Both the position numbers and the translations under genes were made by a program. Below, one piece after another: positions 1 to 7,755 of a stretch of 64,000 nucleotides of DNA (its first letter is position 1; each line of letters opens with the position of its first letter). Below the pieces are notes generated by a model. It worked only from the letters and a program-made list of their open reading frames with translations, was not told the origin of the DNA and searched no databases. Source of the DNA: Flavobacterium frigoris PS1 (GTDB taxonomy: Bacteria > Bacteroidota > Bacteroidia > Flavobacteriales > Flavobacteriaceae); assembly GCF_000252125.1 (NCBI RefSeq), contig NZ_AHKF01000010.1, forward strand, positions 1 to 64,000. The letters run 5' to 3'.

Positions 1-3000
1 AACCAAGAATACGTTGTTCCCGACACTGAGGCTGCTCCTATGGCTTTTCCTGTCGGATTGGATGTACATGTTTTTGTGAAAGCAGTACCTGCATTTGCTG
101 TTGGCAATGCATTTACCGTGATTTGAATCGCAGTAGATATATTTGTACATCCACCAGAAGTAACCGTTCTTCTATACCATGTGGTAGCTGTTAAAGCTCC
201 TGCTGTATATCCTTTCGTATTACTGGTTCCTGAAGCCGTGACAAAATCTGAAGTTGCACTCGTAGTACTACTTTCCCAAAAGTAAACATAAGAACCACTT
301 CCGCCTGTTGGTATAGTTCCTGTAAAAGCTGAAGGTGCTGTAGACGTACAAATAGTTTGGGCAGCACTTACCGTATTGTTCGCTATTGCTGGACTTACCG
401 TCATTGTTACTTGTGACGCAGCACTTTTTACATACACAGCACTCATTAAAAGATTGTTAAAAGTGGGAGATAGAATGCCCGATGCATCTGTTATCGTTCC
501 AACAACTACATTGCCGGCACCTGTCCAATACATTGGTTTTCCAAGTGTTGCAGTTGGTGAAATCCATTTCTGTGTACCATCAACGAATAAACGGCCATAA
601 CCATCTGAAGGGTCATACCTGAAACGATAATTATGAAAAGCATTATCCGTTAGGATTGGAAAGTTTACGCTAGTCACCGTTGTAAAAGACCCAGCACCGT
701 TACTCACGCGGTAAGAAACACTGAAATTTGAACCACCTGTGATGATTAGTGAACTTCCCCGAGTAAACAATTCGCTATCACTTTCATTTCTTAAATAACT
801 TAAACTGTAATCGATGCCTTCACTGTTAAATTCAGGTGCTGTTCCATTAAAAGTTAAATCTATATCGGTTTTAGGAGAAGTAATAGGCGCAAGGCTAAGT
901 ATTCCACCTACACCTGCAACATATTGGCCAGAACCTGAAAGTGCATCTATTCCATAATCCGAATCTGTAATTGCCTTTGTATTGTCATTCCAAGAAAAAT
1001 TAAGAATTGGTTGTGTGAGTAAACCTGAAGCACAGGCATCGCTCGAAGTTAAAACAACAGACACCTGATCTCCGTTTACGGGAGTATAGGTATAAGTAGG
1101 GCTATTTGTGCCCACATTGGTGCCGTTTACTTTCCATTGATAAGCAGGAGAAGAACCTCCATTGGTTGGTGTGGCTGTATAAGTAACAGATGTCCCGTTG
1201 CAAACTATTAAAGAAGGGTTTGCAGCAATACTTACACTGGCAGTAAGTAATGGATTAACGGTTATCGTTGCTGATGCACTATTAGCAGAAGCACAGGAGC
1301 CATTAGTTAAAACAGCTCTGTAAGATGTCGTTGCCGTTAAATCGGTAGCCGTTAATGTTGTTGTTGTATTGGCTATAGCTGTACCTGCTGTCGTAAAGTT
1401 GTCCACTGAAGACTCCCAACGGGTGATTGCTCCTGTGTGGCCACTTAATGTCAATACGGTACTGTTTGTTCCTGTACAAACGGAGGCGCTACCCGCAACA
1501 CTACCGCCTACAGAAGCTGGATTTACTGTTACCACGGCATTGCCTGTCATATTTGATGTGCAACCTCCGTTTGTCGCTTTAACGGTATAAGTTCCTGCAG
1601 CAATTTGATTGCCAAAACTGATGGCAGCTCCTGTACCTGAAAACGCAGAACCAACTGTTGAGGTGCCATTGTACAATTGATAATTTACACCGTTTTGTGA
1701 ATTTGCAAGTCCAACGACAACTCCTGCACCTCCAGCACAATAACTGCCGCCTCCTGTAACAGTATAGGTTGTTACACTTCCTGTATTTGACCAACTAATA
1801 ATTACTTGGCCGTTGGCACCTGCACCGCCGTCTCTGTCTGTACCACCTGCTCTTGAACCACCACCACCACTGCCAGGAACAAAACCGGGGTTACCATCTC
1901 CATTGCTTCCACTTCTTCCGTCACCTCCATTTCCTCCTCCTGACGGGGCTGTTCCTCCAGAAGAGGTATTACCATTAGTTCCATTTGATGATGTACCTGC
2001 TGAAGATCCACCACCACCACCATAATTTCCATCTGAGCCATTACCACCAGCACCGCCATTGTTTCCGCTGCCAATCCCTGCAGAAGCAAGTCCACCAGCC
2101 ACTCCATTTCTTGACTCACCAACGACACTTTGTCCACCAACTGCTCTTACAAGGTCAATACCTGATGGTTGCAATCTAAACCTTGAATTACCGCCTGCAG
2201 CATTTGATGAACTGCCTGCCCCTACAAAAACATCATAGACTTGGCCTGGTATTACAGTTAAGGTACTATTGTTATAAGCGCCACCACCGCCACCACCGCC
2301 AGATCTATTGTCATCTGCTCTTGAGCCACCTCTACCACCGCCACCCCAAGCTTCAACAGTGATGCTGGTTACGCAAGAAGGTATTGTAAAGGGGCTTGTT
2401 CCTGGTGTTGAAATTATATAAGGGGAAACCGAAGGGTTTGCTATAAATGCTTTTAAACTTAATGCTGTCATGGAAATAAGAGAGTTTCCACTCATTGTTG
2501 TTGAGGAAATATCAGTTGTGTTTGTAACAGGAATACTTCTTGTCCCTATTGCGTGTAAAATCCCCAAGTCATCTGTGCTTCCAGCTGGATTGTAATTCCA
2601 AAATAGTTGATCATCTACAGACCAATTAGTCCCAAAATTATTGATTGTTCTATAATTAGTGTCGCCAGTACGTATAGAACTAAGAATTTTTAATGGCAAA
2701 TCATTGGCATTAATCGTTAAGCCTATAGTAAATTGAAATGTTGTTGCATTTGAGGCACCACTGCTATAAGTTTTAGAATCTGTAATTGGCGTAGTTTGAT
2801 CAACATTGTCGTAAACTCCAACAAATACAGTATTTGCTGCAACTGTTGAACCACTGGTACTAATTACACTAAACGATAGTGTAGTATTGGTTGCTGCATC
2901 AAGTCCAGCTTCATTTAAAAAATAAAGTTGTGTGTTTTGCCTAGCATTAGATCCAATATCACCATTTATGGCCGTGAGTGTTTGACCTCCATAAGTAAGA

Positions 3001-3344
3001 GTTACTGATCGTATGCTTGTATCTATTGTTGAGGTTGCAATTCCAACAACCATAACACGACGTGTGTTGGTGCCAATAGGCACTGTATAAATACCTGAAT
3101 AATTGCCTGTGTTATTATATACAGTAGTCCACGCATTTAGCGTAGTAACTTGTGCTTGAGCGCTATTAACACTAAGAACAATGAACAACAAAAAAAACAA
3201 CAACCTTTTAAATTGGCGTAATTTTGTGTTTTTAGGTTTTAAATTAATTGTTGAAAACCTTAAAACGTTGTTAAAAGCAGTAAAGCTAAATAACAAAAAA
3301 AATAGCGGTGCTAGATTTTTTAACGTAGGGTAATTTTTCTTCAT
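1..3344 (-). CDS. Large secreted glycine-rich / Ig-like repeat protein (3' part outside window)
   Basis: An open frame of about 1,114 codons runs leftward from ATG at 3342-3344 and leaves the window without a stop. The N-terminus has two hydrophobic stretches: residues about 10-25, and about 48-66, the latter ending in an SAQAQ signal-peptidase-like site after a basic linker. Residues about 70-310 form a beta-rich domain of unknown family. A very Gly/Ser-rich stretch (about 330-510) opens with the ITVEAWGGGG pattern seen in glycine-rich Bacteroidota surface proteins. Several Ig-like or PKD-like repeats of about 80-90 residues follow, each ending in a form of ATITVNP. This suggests a cell-surface adhesin-like protein, possibly secreted by the type IX system, but the C-terminal sorting domain that would show this lies outside. 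The function is unknown. Confidence 0.8.
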   Translation of the reverse strand, partial: MKKNYPTLKNLAPLFFLLFSFTAFNNVLRFSTINLKPKNTKLRQFKRLLFFLLFIVLSVNSAQAQVTTLNAWTTVYNNTGNYSGIYTVPIGTNTRRVMVVGIATSTIDTSIRSVTLTYGGQTLTAINGDIGSNARQNTQLYFLNEAGLDAATNTTLSFSVISTSGSTVAANTVFVGVYDNVDQTTPITDSKTYSSGASNATTFQFTIGLTINANDLPLKILSSIRTGDTNYRTINNFGTNWSVDDQLFWNYNPAGSTDDLGILHAIGTRSIPVTNTTDISSTTMSGNSLISMTALSLKAFIANPSVSPYIISTPGTSPFTIPSCVTSITVEAWGGGGRGGSRADDNRSGGGGGGGAYNNSTLTVIPGQVYDVFVGAGSSSNAAGGNSRFRLQPSGIDLVRAVGGQSVVGESRNGVAGGLASAGIGSGNNGGAGGNGSDGNYGGGGGSSAGTSSNGTNGNTSSGGTAPSGGGNGGDGRSGSNGDGNPGFVPGSGGGGSRAGGTDRDGGAGANGQVIISWSNTGSVTTYTVTGGGSYCAGGAGVVVGLANSQNGVNYQLYNGTSTVGSAFSGTGAAISFGNQIAAGTYTVKATNGGCTSNMTGNAVVTVNPASVGGSVAGSASVCTGTNSTVLTLSGHTGAITRWESSVDNFTTAGTAIANTTTTLTATDLTATTSYRAVLTNGSCASANSASATITVNPLLTASVSIAANPSLIVCNGTSVTYTATPTNGGSSPAYQWKVNGTNVGTNSPTYTYTPVNGDQVSVVLTSSDACASGLLTQPILNFSWNDNTKAITDSDYGIDALSGSGQYVAGVGGILSLAPITSPKTDIDLTFNGTAPEFNSEGIDYSLSYLRNESDSELFTRGSSLIITGGSNFSVSYRVSNGAGSFTTVTSVNFPILTDNAFHNYRFRYDPSDGYGRLFVDGTQKWISPTATLGKPMYWTGAGNVVVGTITDASGILSPTFNNLLMSAVYVKSAASQVTMTVSPAIANNTVSAAQTICTSTAPSAFTGTIPTGGSGSYVYFWESSTTSATSDFVTASGTSNTKGYTAGALTATTWYRRTVTSGGCTNISTAIQITVNALPTANAGTAFTKTCTSNPTGKAIGAASVSGTTYSW

Positions 3345-4025
3345 GTGGTATTTATTGCTTTGGGGCTAAAATCATTTGAATGACTTTAACTTTTAAAATA
3401 AAAATTTAGTCCACTCGTGCGCGAATAACCTAAAATAAATTTTTCTAAAAAAATAAAGACGTTTATCTGTCATTTTATCCGTTAAAGTACATTAATCACA
3501 AAAACGAAAAGCCTTACAAAAAACCAGTTTCATAGCTCCTCTATTTTTAGTCATTTAATAACAAATTTATCTACGTAAGAAATAAGACCCTGGTTTTAAA
3601 AATTTTACACTTTTTTTTGATCCTAAAACACAATCGCTCCCAAAGAAAAGAACGCCCTTCCTCAACACTTTTATCAAAATTACAACTGACTTTATTAAGC
3701 TAAAAATTTAAATTAATACACATTTAAGCAGGCCCTAAAAGGAAAGAATGAAAAACCCTCTCTACAGAAATAAATATAAAAATCGAGAGCCTATTATAAG
3801 ATTTCCTGAACTAATATAATTTTAATAATAATCTGCTATATATTTTATAATCAGCGGTATGTTTGAATTTACATCACTCAAATAAGAGTAAAAAACCACT
3901 AGCTTAACAAGCCAACATCCTTTTAAATATATATAAAAATCAAGCCAAAAGCATATTATTTGTAAATCCAATTAAAAACCCGAAATTTGACCAAAACTCC
4001 CTATAATCCCAAATTATAACCTCTT
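3345..4025. other. AT-rich intergenic region, no gene seen
   Basis: These 681 bases separate the divergent surface-protein gene and recX. I see no coding frame, tRNA or clear hairpin. A minus-strand TAATTTTG box (3675-3682) matches the Bacteroidota -7 consensus, but it would imply a leader of about 330 nt for the surface-protein gene, so it is only a candidate. Confidence 0.5.
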
Positions 4026-4499
4026 ATGAATCCTATTTTTTCTATAAAAGACGCCACAAAAAAAATAGAACATTATTGCGCGTACCAAGAGCGTTGCCAT
4101 GAAGAAGTAGAGTCTAAACTGCGATCTATGAAAATGGACTCGGACGAAATTGACCAAATTATTGCAAGACTCATATCTGACAACTTCCTTAACGAAGAGC
4201 GCTTTGCTTGCAGTTTTGCGCGTGGCAAACATCGGATTAAACACTGGGGAACTATCCGGATTACAAATGAGCTTAAATTCAGAAAAATAAATTCTCGCTT
4301 GATTACTACAGCCCTGAAAGAAATCACTATAGAAGAATACTTAGAAACTTTTGAGAAACTATCCAATCGGACTTGGGAAAATAGCTCAGAGACCAATGCT
4401 TTGAAGAAGAGAAAGAAATTTTGTGATAATTTGCTGCGAAAAGGTTTTGAGAGTAATTTAGTCTATGAAAAAGTTAAGGAATTAGAAGCGATGGAATAA
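4026..4499 (+). CDS. recX: Regulatory protein RecX
   Basis: This 157-residue protein has the all-helical RecX pattern: an N-terminal YCAYQERCHEEV helix, a central LISDNFLNEERFACSFARGK segment, and the basic GTIRITNELK helix that precedes the third repeat. RecX binds RecA filaments and modulates recombinase activity in the cytoplasm. The length is normal for the family. No recA is adjacent, which is common in this phylum. It starts at the first ATG after an AT-rich gap and is convergent with the BioF-like gene to its right. Confidence 0.9.
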   Translation: MNPIFSIKDATKKIEHYCAYQERCHEEVESKLRSMKMDSDEIDQIIARLISDNFLNEERFACSFARGKHRIKHWGTIRITNELKFRKINSRLITTALKEITIEEYLETFEKLSNRTWENSSETNALKKRKKFCDNLLRKGFESNLVYEKVKELEAME

Positions 4500-4502
4500 A
4501 TA

Positions 4503-4585
4503 GAACGCGGATTACACCGATGTTGCGGATAAAAAACGGATTTTTTACTTTTTTAATCAGTGAAAATCAGTTAAATCTGCGGCCA
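4503..4585. repeat. Dispersed CGGATTACAC-type intergenic repeat
   Basis: A string of related short words (CGGATTACAC, GTTGCGGAT, AACGGATTTT, AATCAGTGAAAATCAG, AATCTGCGG) fills the gap between two convergent genes. CGGATTACAC recurs at 45061-45070. It resembles the low-complexity intergenic repeats seen across Flavobacterium genomes. The function is unknown. Confidence 0.45.
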
Positions 4586-4629
4586 AAAACAGCACTGAGA
4601 AAATTACTTTTCTAATTACTGGGATTCTT

Positions 4630-5781
4630 TTAAATCTGGGGCGAAAAAATAAAAACACTCAACAATTGCAACAGTTCACTAATTTCTTCTTCCGAATTAT
4701 AACTATGTAAACAAAAACAAAGTCGTTCCTGCCCTTCGGGAACCGTTGGCGAAAGTATCGCTTTGACATCAAACCCTTTTTCTTGAAGTTTTTTAGCTCC
4801 GGATGTAACATTTTCATTTCCAAGAATGATGGCGGATTGTATTGCTGATTTACTGTGTACAAAAAGTGGTTTCAGTCCCAACATGTTCTTTTCTTGATTG
4901 AAATGAATGATGTTTTTGCGAAGTTGCGAAATGGTTTGTTGCTCTTTTTCGAAATGTTGGTAGGCAGTTAATATTGAAGCAACGGAATGGAGCGACAGCC
5001 ATGTGGTAGACTTAAAGCTTTGGGCAAAGTTTACTAAACAATCCCTCAATTGAACCGAACCTAAAATCGCTGCTCCGGGACATCCTAAAGCATTTTCGAA
5101 AGTCAAAATACGAGCAAAAATAGGGTCTTGTAATCCTAGCATTTGAACAAATCCTTCGCCTTTTGAATCAAAAACACCTAATGCATGCGATTCATCAACT
5201 ACTAAATAACAATGGTGTTTATCTGAAATCCGCACTAATTCTTCTAGATTGGGGCAATCGCCATCCATAGAAAAAACAGATTCGGTGACGATATAAATAA
5301 TCGTGTCTGGATTTAGTAAAATCAATTTCTCTAAATCTTCAAAATCATTGTGATTGAATTTATAGGCTTTGGCATTCGACTGTTGAATTCCGTCACTAAT
5401 GGACGCATTACACAATTCATCGTATAAAATAAAATCTCCTTTTTGAGGAACTGCACTAAAAAAACCAATAGCAGCATCACAACCCGAATTGAAAATCAAC
5501 GCGGTTTCTGTTTGATGGAAATTAGCAATAAAAGCTTCTGTCTCCTGATACAGTTTGCGGTTCCCAGACAAAAACTGGGAACCGCTAGCTGCTTCTTCAG
5601 TGCTTTTATTTTTAATTAAATACTCCTGCGTTTCCTTAAAAATAATTTCTGAATGAGAAAAACCTAAGTAATCATTCGAGGCGAAATCAATTAAATCATT
5701 GAATAACGCGCCTTTTTGCAAAGCATCGTTTTGTTGCTGTTGATTTAGTTCCGACTGTATTGATTTTGGAAAAGATTTCAT
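4630..5781 (-). CDS. 8-amino-7-oxononanoate synthase (BioF)-like protein lacking the catalytic lysine
   Basis: This full-length (383 aa) alpha-oxoamine synthase fold is clearly of BioF type. ASNDYLGFS (about 34-42), FNSGCDA, TESVFSMDGD and VVDESHALGVF (Asp196 and His199 of the PLP site) are all present. However, the Schiff-base motif, normally TFGKALG, reads TFENALG, so Asn230 replaces the PLP lysine. The PLP-stacking histidine of DELxHAS is Asn125. GSR is GSQ (Gln69), the YTTAxxP substrate loop is STTWLSL, and the terminal RLR is RLC. BioF normally condenses pimeloyl-ACP with alanine in biotin synthesis, but these changes argue against that activity here. It lies 60 bp downstream of a TonB-dependent receptor on the same strand, and no bioA, bioB or bioD is nearby. 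It is probably a repurposed or decaying paralogue. Confidence 0.85.
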   Translation of the reverse strand: MKSFPKSIQSELNQQQQNDALQKGALFNDLIDFASNDYLGFSHSEIIFKETQEYLIKNKSTEEAASGSQFLSGNRKLYQETEAFIANFHQTETALIFNSGCDAAIGFFSAVPQKGDFILYDELCNASISDGIQQSNAKAYKFNHNDFEDLEKLILLNPDTIIYIVTESVFSMDGDCPNLEELVRISDKHHCYLVVDESHALGVFDSKGEGFVQMLGLQDPIFARILTFENALGCPGAAILGSVQLRDCLVNFAQSFKSTTWLSLHSVASILTAYQHFEKEQQTISQLRKNIIHFNQEKNMLGLKPLFVHSKSAIQSAIILGNENVTSGAKKLQEKGFDVKAILSPTVPEGQERLCFCLHSYNSEEEISELLQLLSVFIFSPQI

Positions 5782-5841
5782 ACATCGAAAATATAAAAAT
5801 TCTGTCGATAATCAGGAACTTTCCGTTTAGATTGTCATTGT

Positions 5842-7662
5842 CTATCTAAAATTATATTGTACTCCAAACAATAAATTACCTTTTGGCATAGGAACTAAAT
5901 TCGTTTCTGTATAATCCGTGTTGAAAATATTGTTAGCAAACAAAGACAACTCAAAAGCATTTAAAGTATAAGAAGCACCCAAATCTACAACTGAGTACGA
6001 ATCACCAGCAGTTCGTTCTGCATAACGATACGAGATTGTATTACTGAAGTTTTTGAAGAATTGCATATTGTAACTCCCCACAAACTGATGTTTTAGTGAA
6101 TTTAAAGAATACTGTGAGAAAGCATAGCTGCTTTGCTTTATATCATTCTGAATAAAAGAATAACCCAATTGTAACTTTTGAGCAAATGAATTAAGATTAA
6201 AGCTATAGAGCAATTGTGTTTCAAAACCCTTAGTGGTAACATCTTGAATATTTTGCGCTTGCCAAGGATCCGTAAGCTCCATTTTTACATAATCAATTAA
6301 ATGATTAGAATTACGATTAAATACCGCCGCAAACATATTAAAATTAGATGTATTCCATTTCAAACCAATTTCTTGCGAAAATGCTTTCTCGGGTTCTAAA
6401 TTAGGATTCCCTATCGTATTTGGAGATTTATAATTCAAATCAGTAAAAGTTGGAATTCTGTAGGTATACCCCAAATTACCATACACCTTAAGATTATCAA
6501 GCAATTCATATCCAACATCTATACCTGGGAAAGCAAAAAATTTGAAGTCAGAAAAATAACTCACTGCTACTCCCGGAGTAATATCTAACTTTTTATCAAA
6601 CAATTCCAGACGATGCTCTAAAAACAAAGTACTTAAAAAACGGTTATTATTCCCCAGATTATTACTAGAAAGAAACACTTTAGCCGTTTCTATGCCAAAA
6701 CCAGTAACACCAATATTTGAGGTATAAGATCCATTTAATTCTGCAGCAATTTTGTTTGAAATATGCAAATTTCTGTAAATAGACGGATTCTTTCTAATAA
6801 AAATATATTCGTCTTCATTACGTCTCCAATATACCTTTGGTTTCCAAGTAAAATTACCTTTTTTAATAGTCGTTGAAAAACCCACTAAACTAGCCTTTGT
6901 TTCCTCATATTGCTCAATAGCTGTTGGCGTAGAGTAAAAACCATTTGCCCCAAAGTTTTTTTCTGAAAGAGCAACCAACATGGTTATTGGCAATCTGTTT
7001 TTATTAAAAACACTCTTCAATACAAAATTCTGATTGTCGAAATCTGTATTATAACGATACCCGTTAGATGTGTTTTTTGAAAAATGTAAAATATGACTGC
7101 TTTCATTCAAATTAACTCCAGCGGTAACAGCAGCACTAACTTGACCATAAGAACCAGCCTGAAGACGTACTGAAGCATCATTATCAAGTGAATCCTTTGT
7201 AACTATATTGACAGCGCCAGTAAAAGCATTTTGACCAAATACGCGACTTGCAGGCCCTTTTATAATTTCAATTCTCTTAATAACTTCAATCGGCAATGCT
7301 AAATTCATCGAGTGATGTCCGGTTTGAGCATCATCTACCTTGAATCCATCTATAAGTAGCAGCGTTTGATCAAAACTTCCGCCTCGTATATACAAATCAG
7401 CTTGCATACCACTAGTCCCGCGACGTCTTACATCAATACCTGCAATTTGCTGTAAAGCATCAGCAACATTTGTCACTCCGGATTTTTTTATATCATCAGC
7501 AGTAATTAACTGAATGGTTCTGGAATTTTCTTTGAAAGGCAAATCAATCCTACTGGATGAAATAACCACTTCTTGTAACGTATCTGTCTTTTGTGTATTT
7601 TCCTGTGCACTTACTATCAAAGAACAGATAAAAAAGAAAGCTGAAAAGTATTTATTTTTCAT
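5842..7662 (-). CDS. TonB-dependent outer-membrane receptor (BtuB/FepA-like)
   Basis: This is a 606-residue receptor. A signal peptide (about 1-19, ending SAQ) is followed by a TonB-box-like region (LQEVVISSSR). The plug domain (about 30-150) carries VADALQQIAGIDVRRRG, LYIRGGSFDQTLLLIDG and IEIIKGPASRVFG, and a 22-strand barrel follows, ending in a C-terminal aromatic/basic residue pair. It would import a ligand in a TonB-dependent way. The small size resembles vitamin or iron-chelate receptors rather than SusC transporters. The ligand is unknown; the BioF-like gene downstream hints at a cofactor or an amino-acid-like compound. It is divergent from the MocR-type regulator, which likely controls it. 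Confidence 0.9.
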   Translation of the reverse strand: MKNKYFSAFFFICSLIVSAQENTQKTDTLQEVVISSSRIDLPFKENSRTIQLITADDIKKSGVTNVADALQQIAGIDVRRRGTSGMQADLYIRGGSFDQTLLLIDGFKVDDAQTGHHSMNLALPIEVIKRIEIIKGPASRVFGQNAFTGAVNIVTKDSLDNDASVRLQAGSYGQVSAAVTAGVNLNESSHILHFSKNTSNGYRYNTDFDNQNFVLKSVFNKNRLPITMLVALSEKNFGANGFYSTPTAIEQYEETKASLVGFSTTIKKGNFTWKPKVYWRRNEDEYIFIRKNPSIYRNLHISNKIAAELNGSYTSNIGVTGFGIETAKVFLSSNNLGNNNRFLSTLFLEHRLELFDKKLDITPGVAVSYFSDFKFFAFPGIDVGYELLDNLKVYGNLGYTYRIPTFTDLNYKSPNTIGNPNLEPEKAFSQEIGLKWNTSNFNMFAAVFNRNSNHLIDYVKMELTDPWQAQNIQDVTTKGFETQLLYSFNLNSFAQKLQLGYSFIQNDIKQSSYAFSQYSLNSLKHQFVGSYNMQFFKNFSNTISYRYAERTAGDSYSVVDLGASYTLNAFELSLFANNIFNTDYTETNLVPMPKGNLLFGVQYNFR

Positions 7663-7694
7663 TTATTAGAGTGTTGAATTATTTTAAAACGTTG

Positions 7695-7702
7695 CAAAAG
7701 TA
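7695..7702 (-). promoter_or_regulatory. Candidate -7 promoter box of the TonB receptor
   Basis: On the minus strand the sequence is TACTTTTG, a full match to the Bacteroidota TAnnTTTG -7 element, 32 bp upstream of the receptor start codon. No -33 TTG is seen at the usual spacing. The box sits next to the GGAC/GTCC inverted repeats, as expected for a regulated promoter. Confidence 0.55.
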
Positions 7703-7710
7703 GTATCTTT

Positions 7711-7755
7711 CCGGACTACTAAAATGGTCCAGTTTTAAAATGACAGATAGTCCGG
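7711..7755. promoter_or_regulatory. Candidate operator of the MocR-type regulator
   Basis: CCGGACTA (7711-7718) and TAGTCCGG (7748-7755) are perfect 8-bp inverted arms. A further half-site, TGGTCC (7725-7730), also pairs with GGAC of the first arm. The arms span the 77-bp divergent gap and the first codons of the regulator gene, a placement that would allow autorepression and control of the receptor. Assignment to the adjacent regulator is inferred from position only. Confidence 0.5.

Noticed and set aside
1813..2025. Plus-strand Pro-rich open frame
   Set aside because: It is the complement of the same glycine codons and has no promoter or homology pattern.
1802..2140. Minus-strand open frame rich in Val, Gln and Met
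   Set aside because: It is an out-of-frame reading of the Gly/Ser-rich stretch of the large surface-protein gene. The composition follows from GGN codons.
1850..2350. Possible DNA-level tandem repeat
   Set aside because: The repetition is explained by glycine codons in the coding frame; no fixed repeat unit is seen.
3345..4025. tRNA or small RNA gene in the long gap
   Set aside because: I found no cloverleaf arms or T-arm consensus, and no compact hairpin with a T-run.
4014..4396. Minus-strand frames opposite recX
   Set aside because: RecX on the plus strand is a convincing family match; the opposite frames look like shadows.
7663..7739. Vitamin riboswitch upstream of the TonB receptor
   Set aside because: The gap to the divergent gene is only 77 bp, too short for a cobalamin or TPP element, and the conserved boxes are absent.
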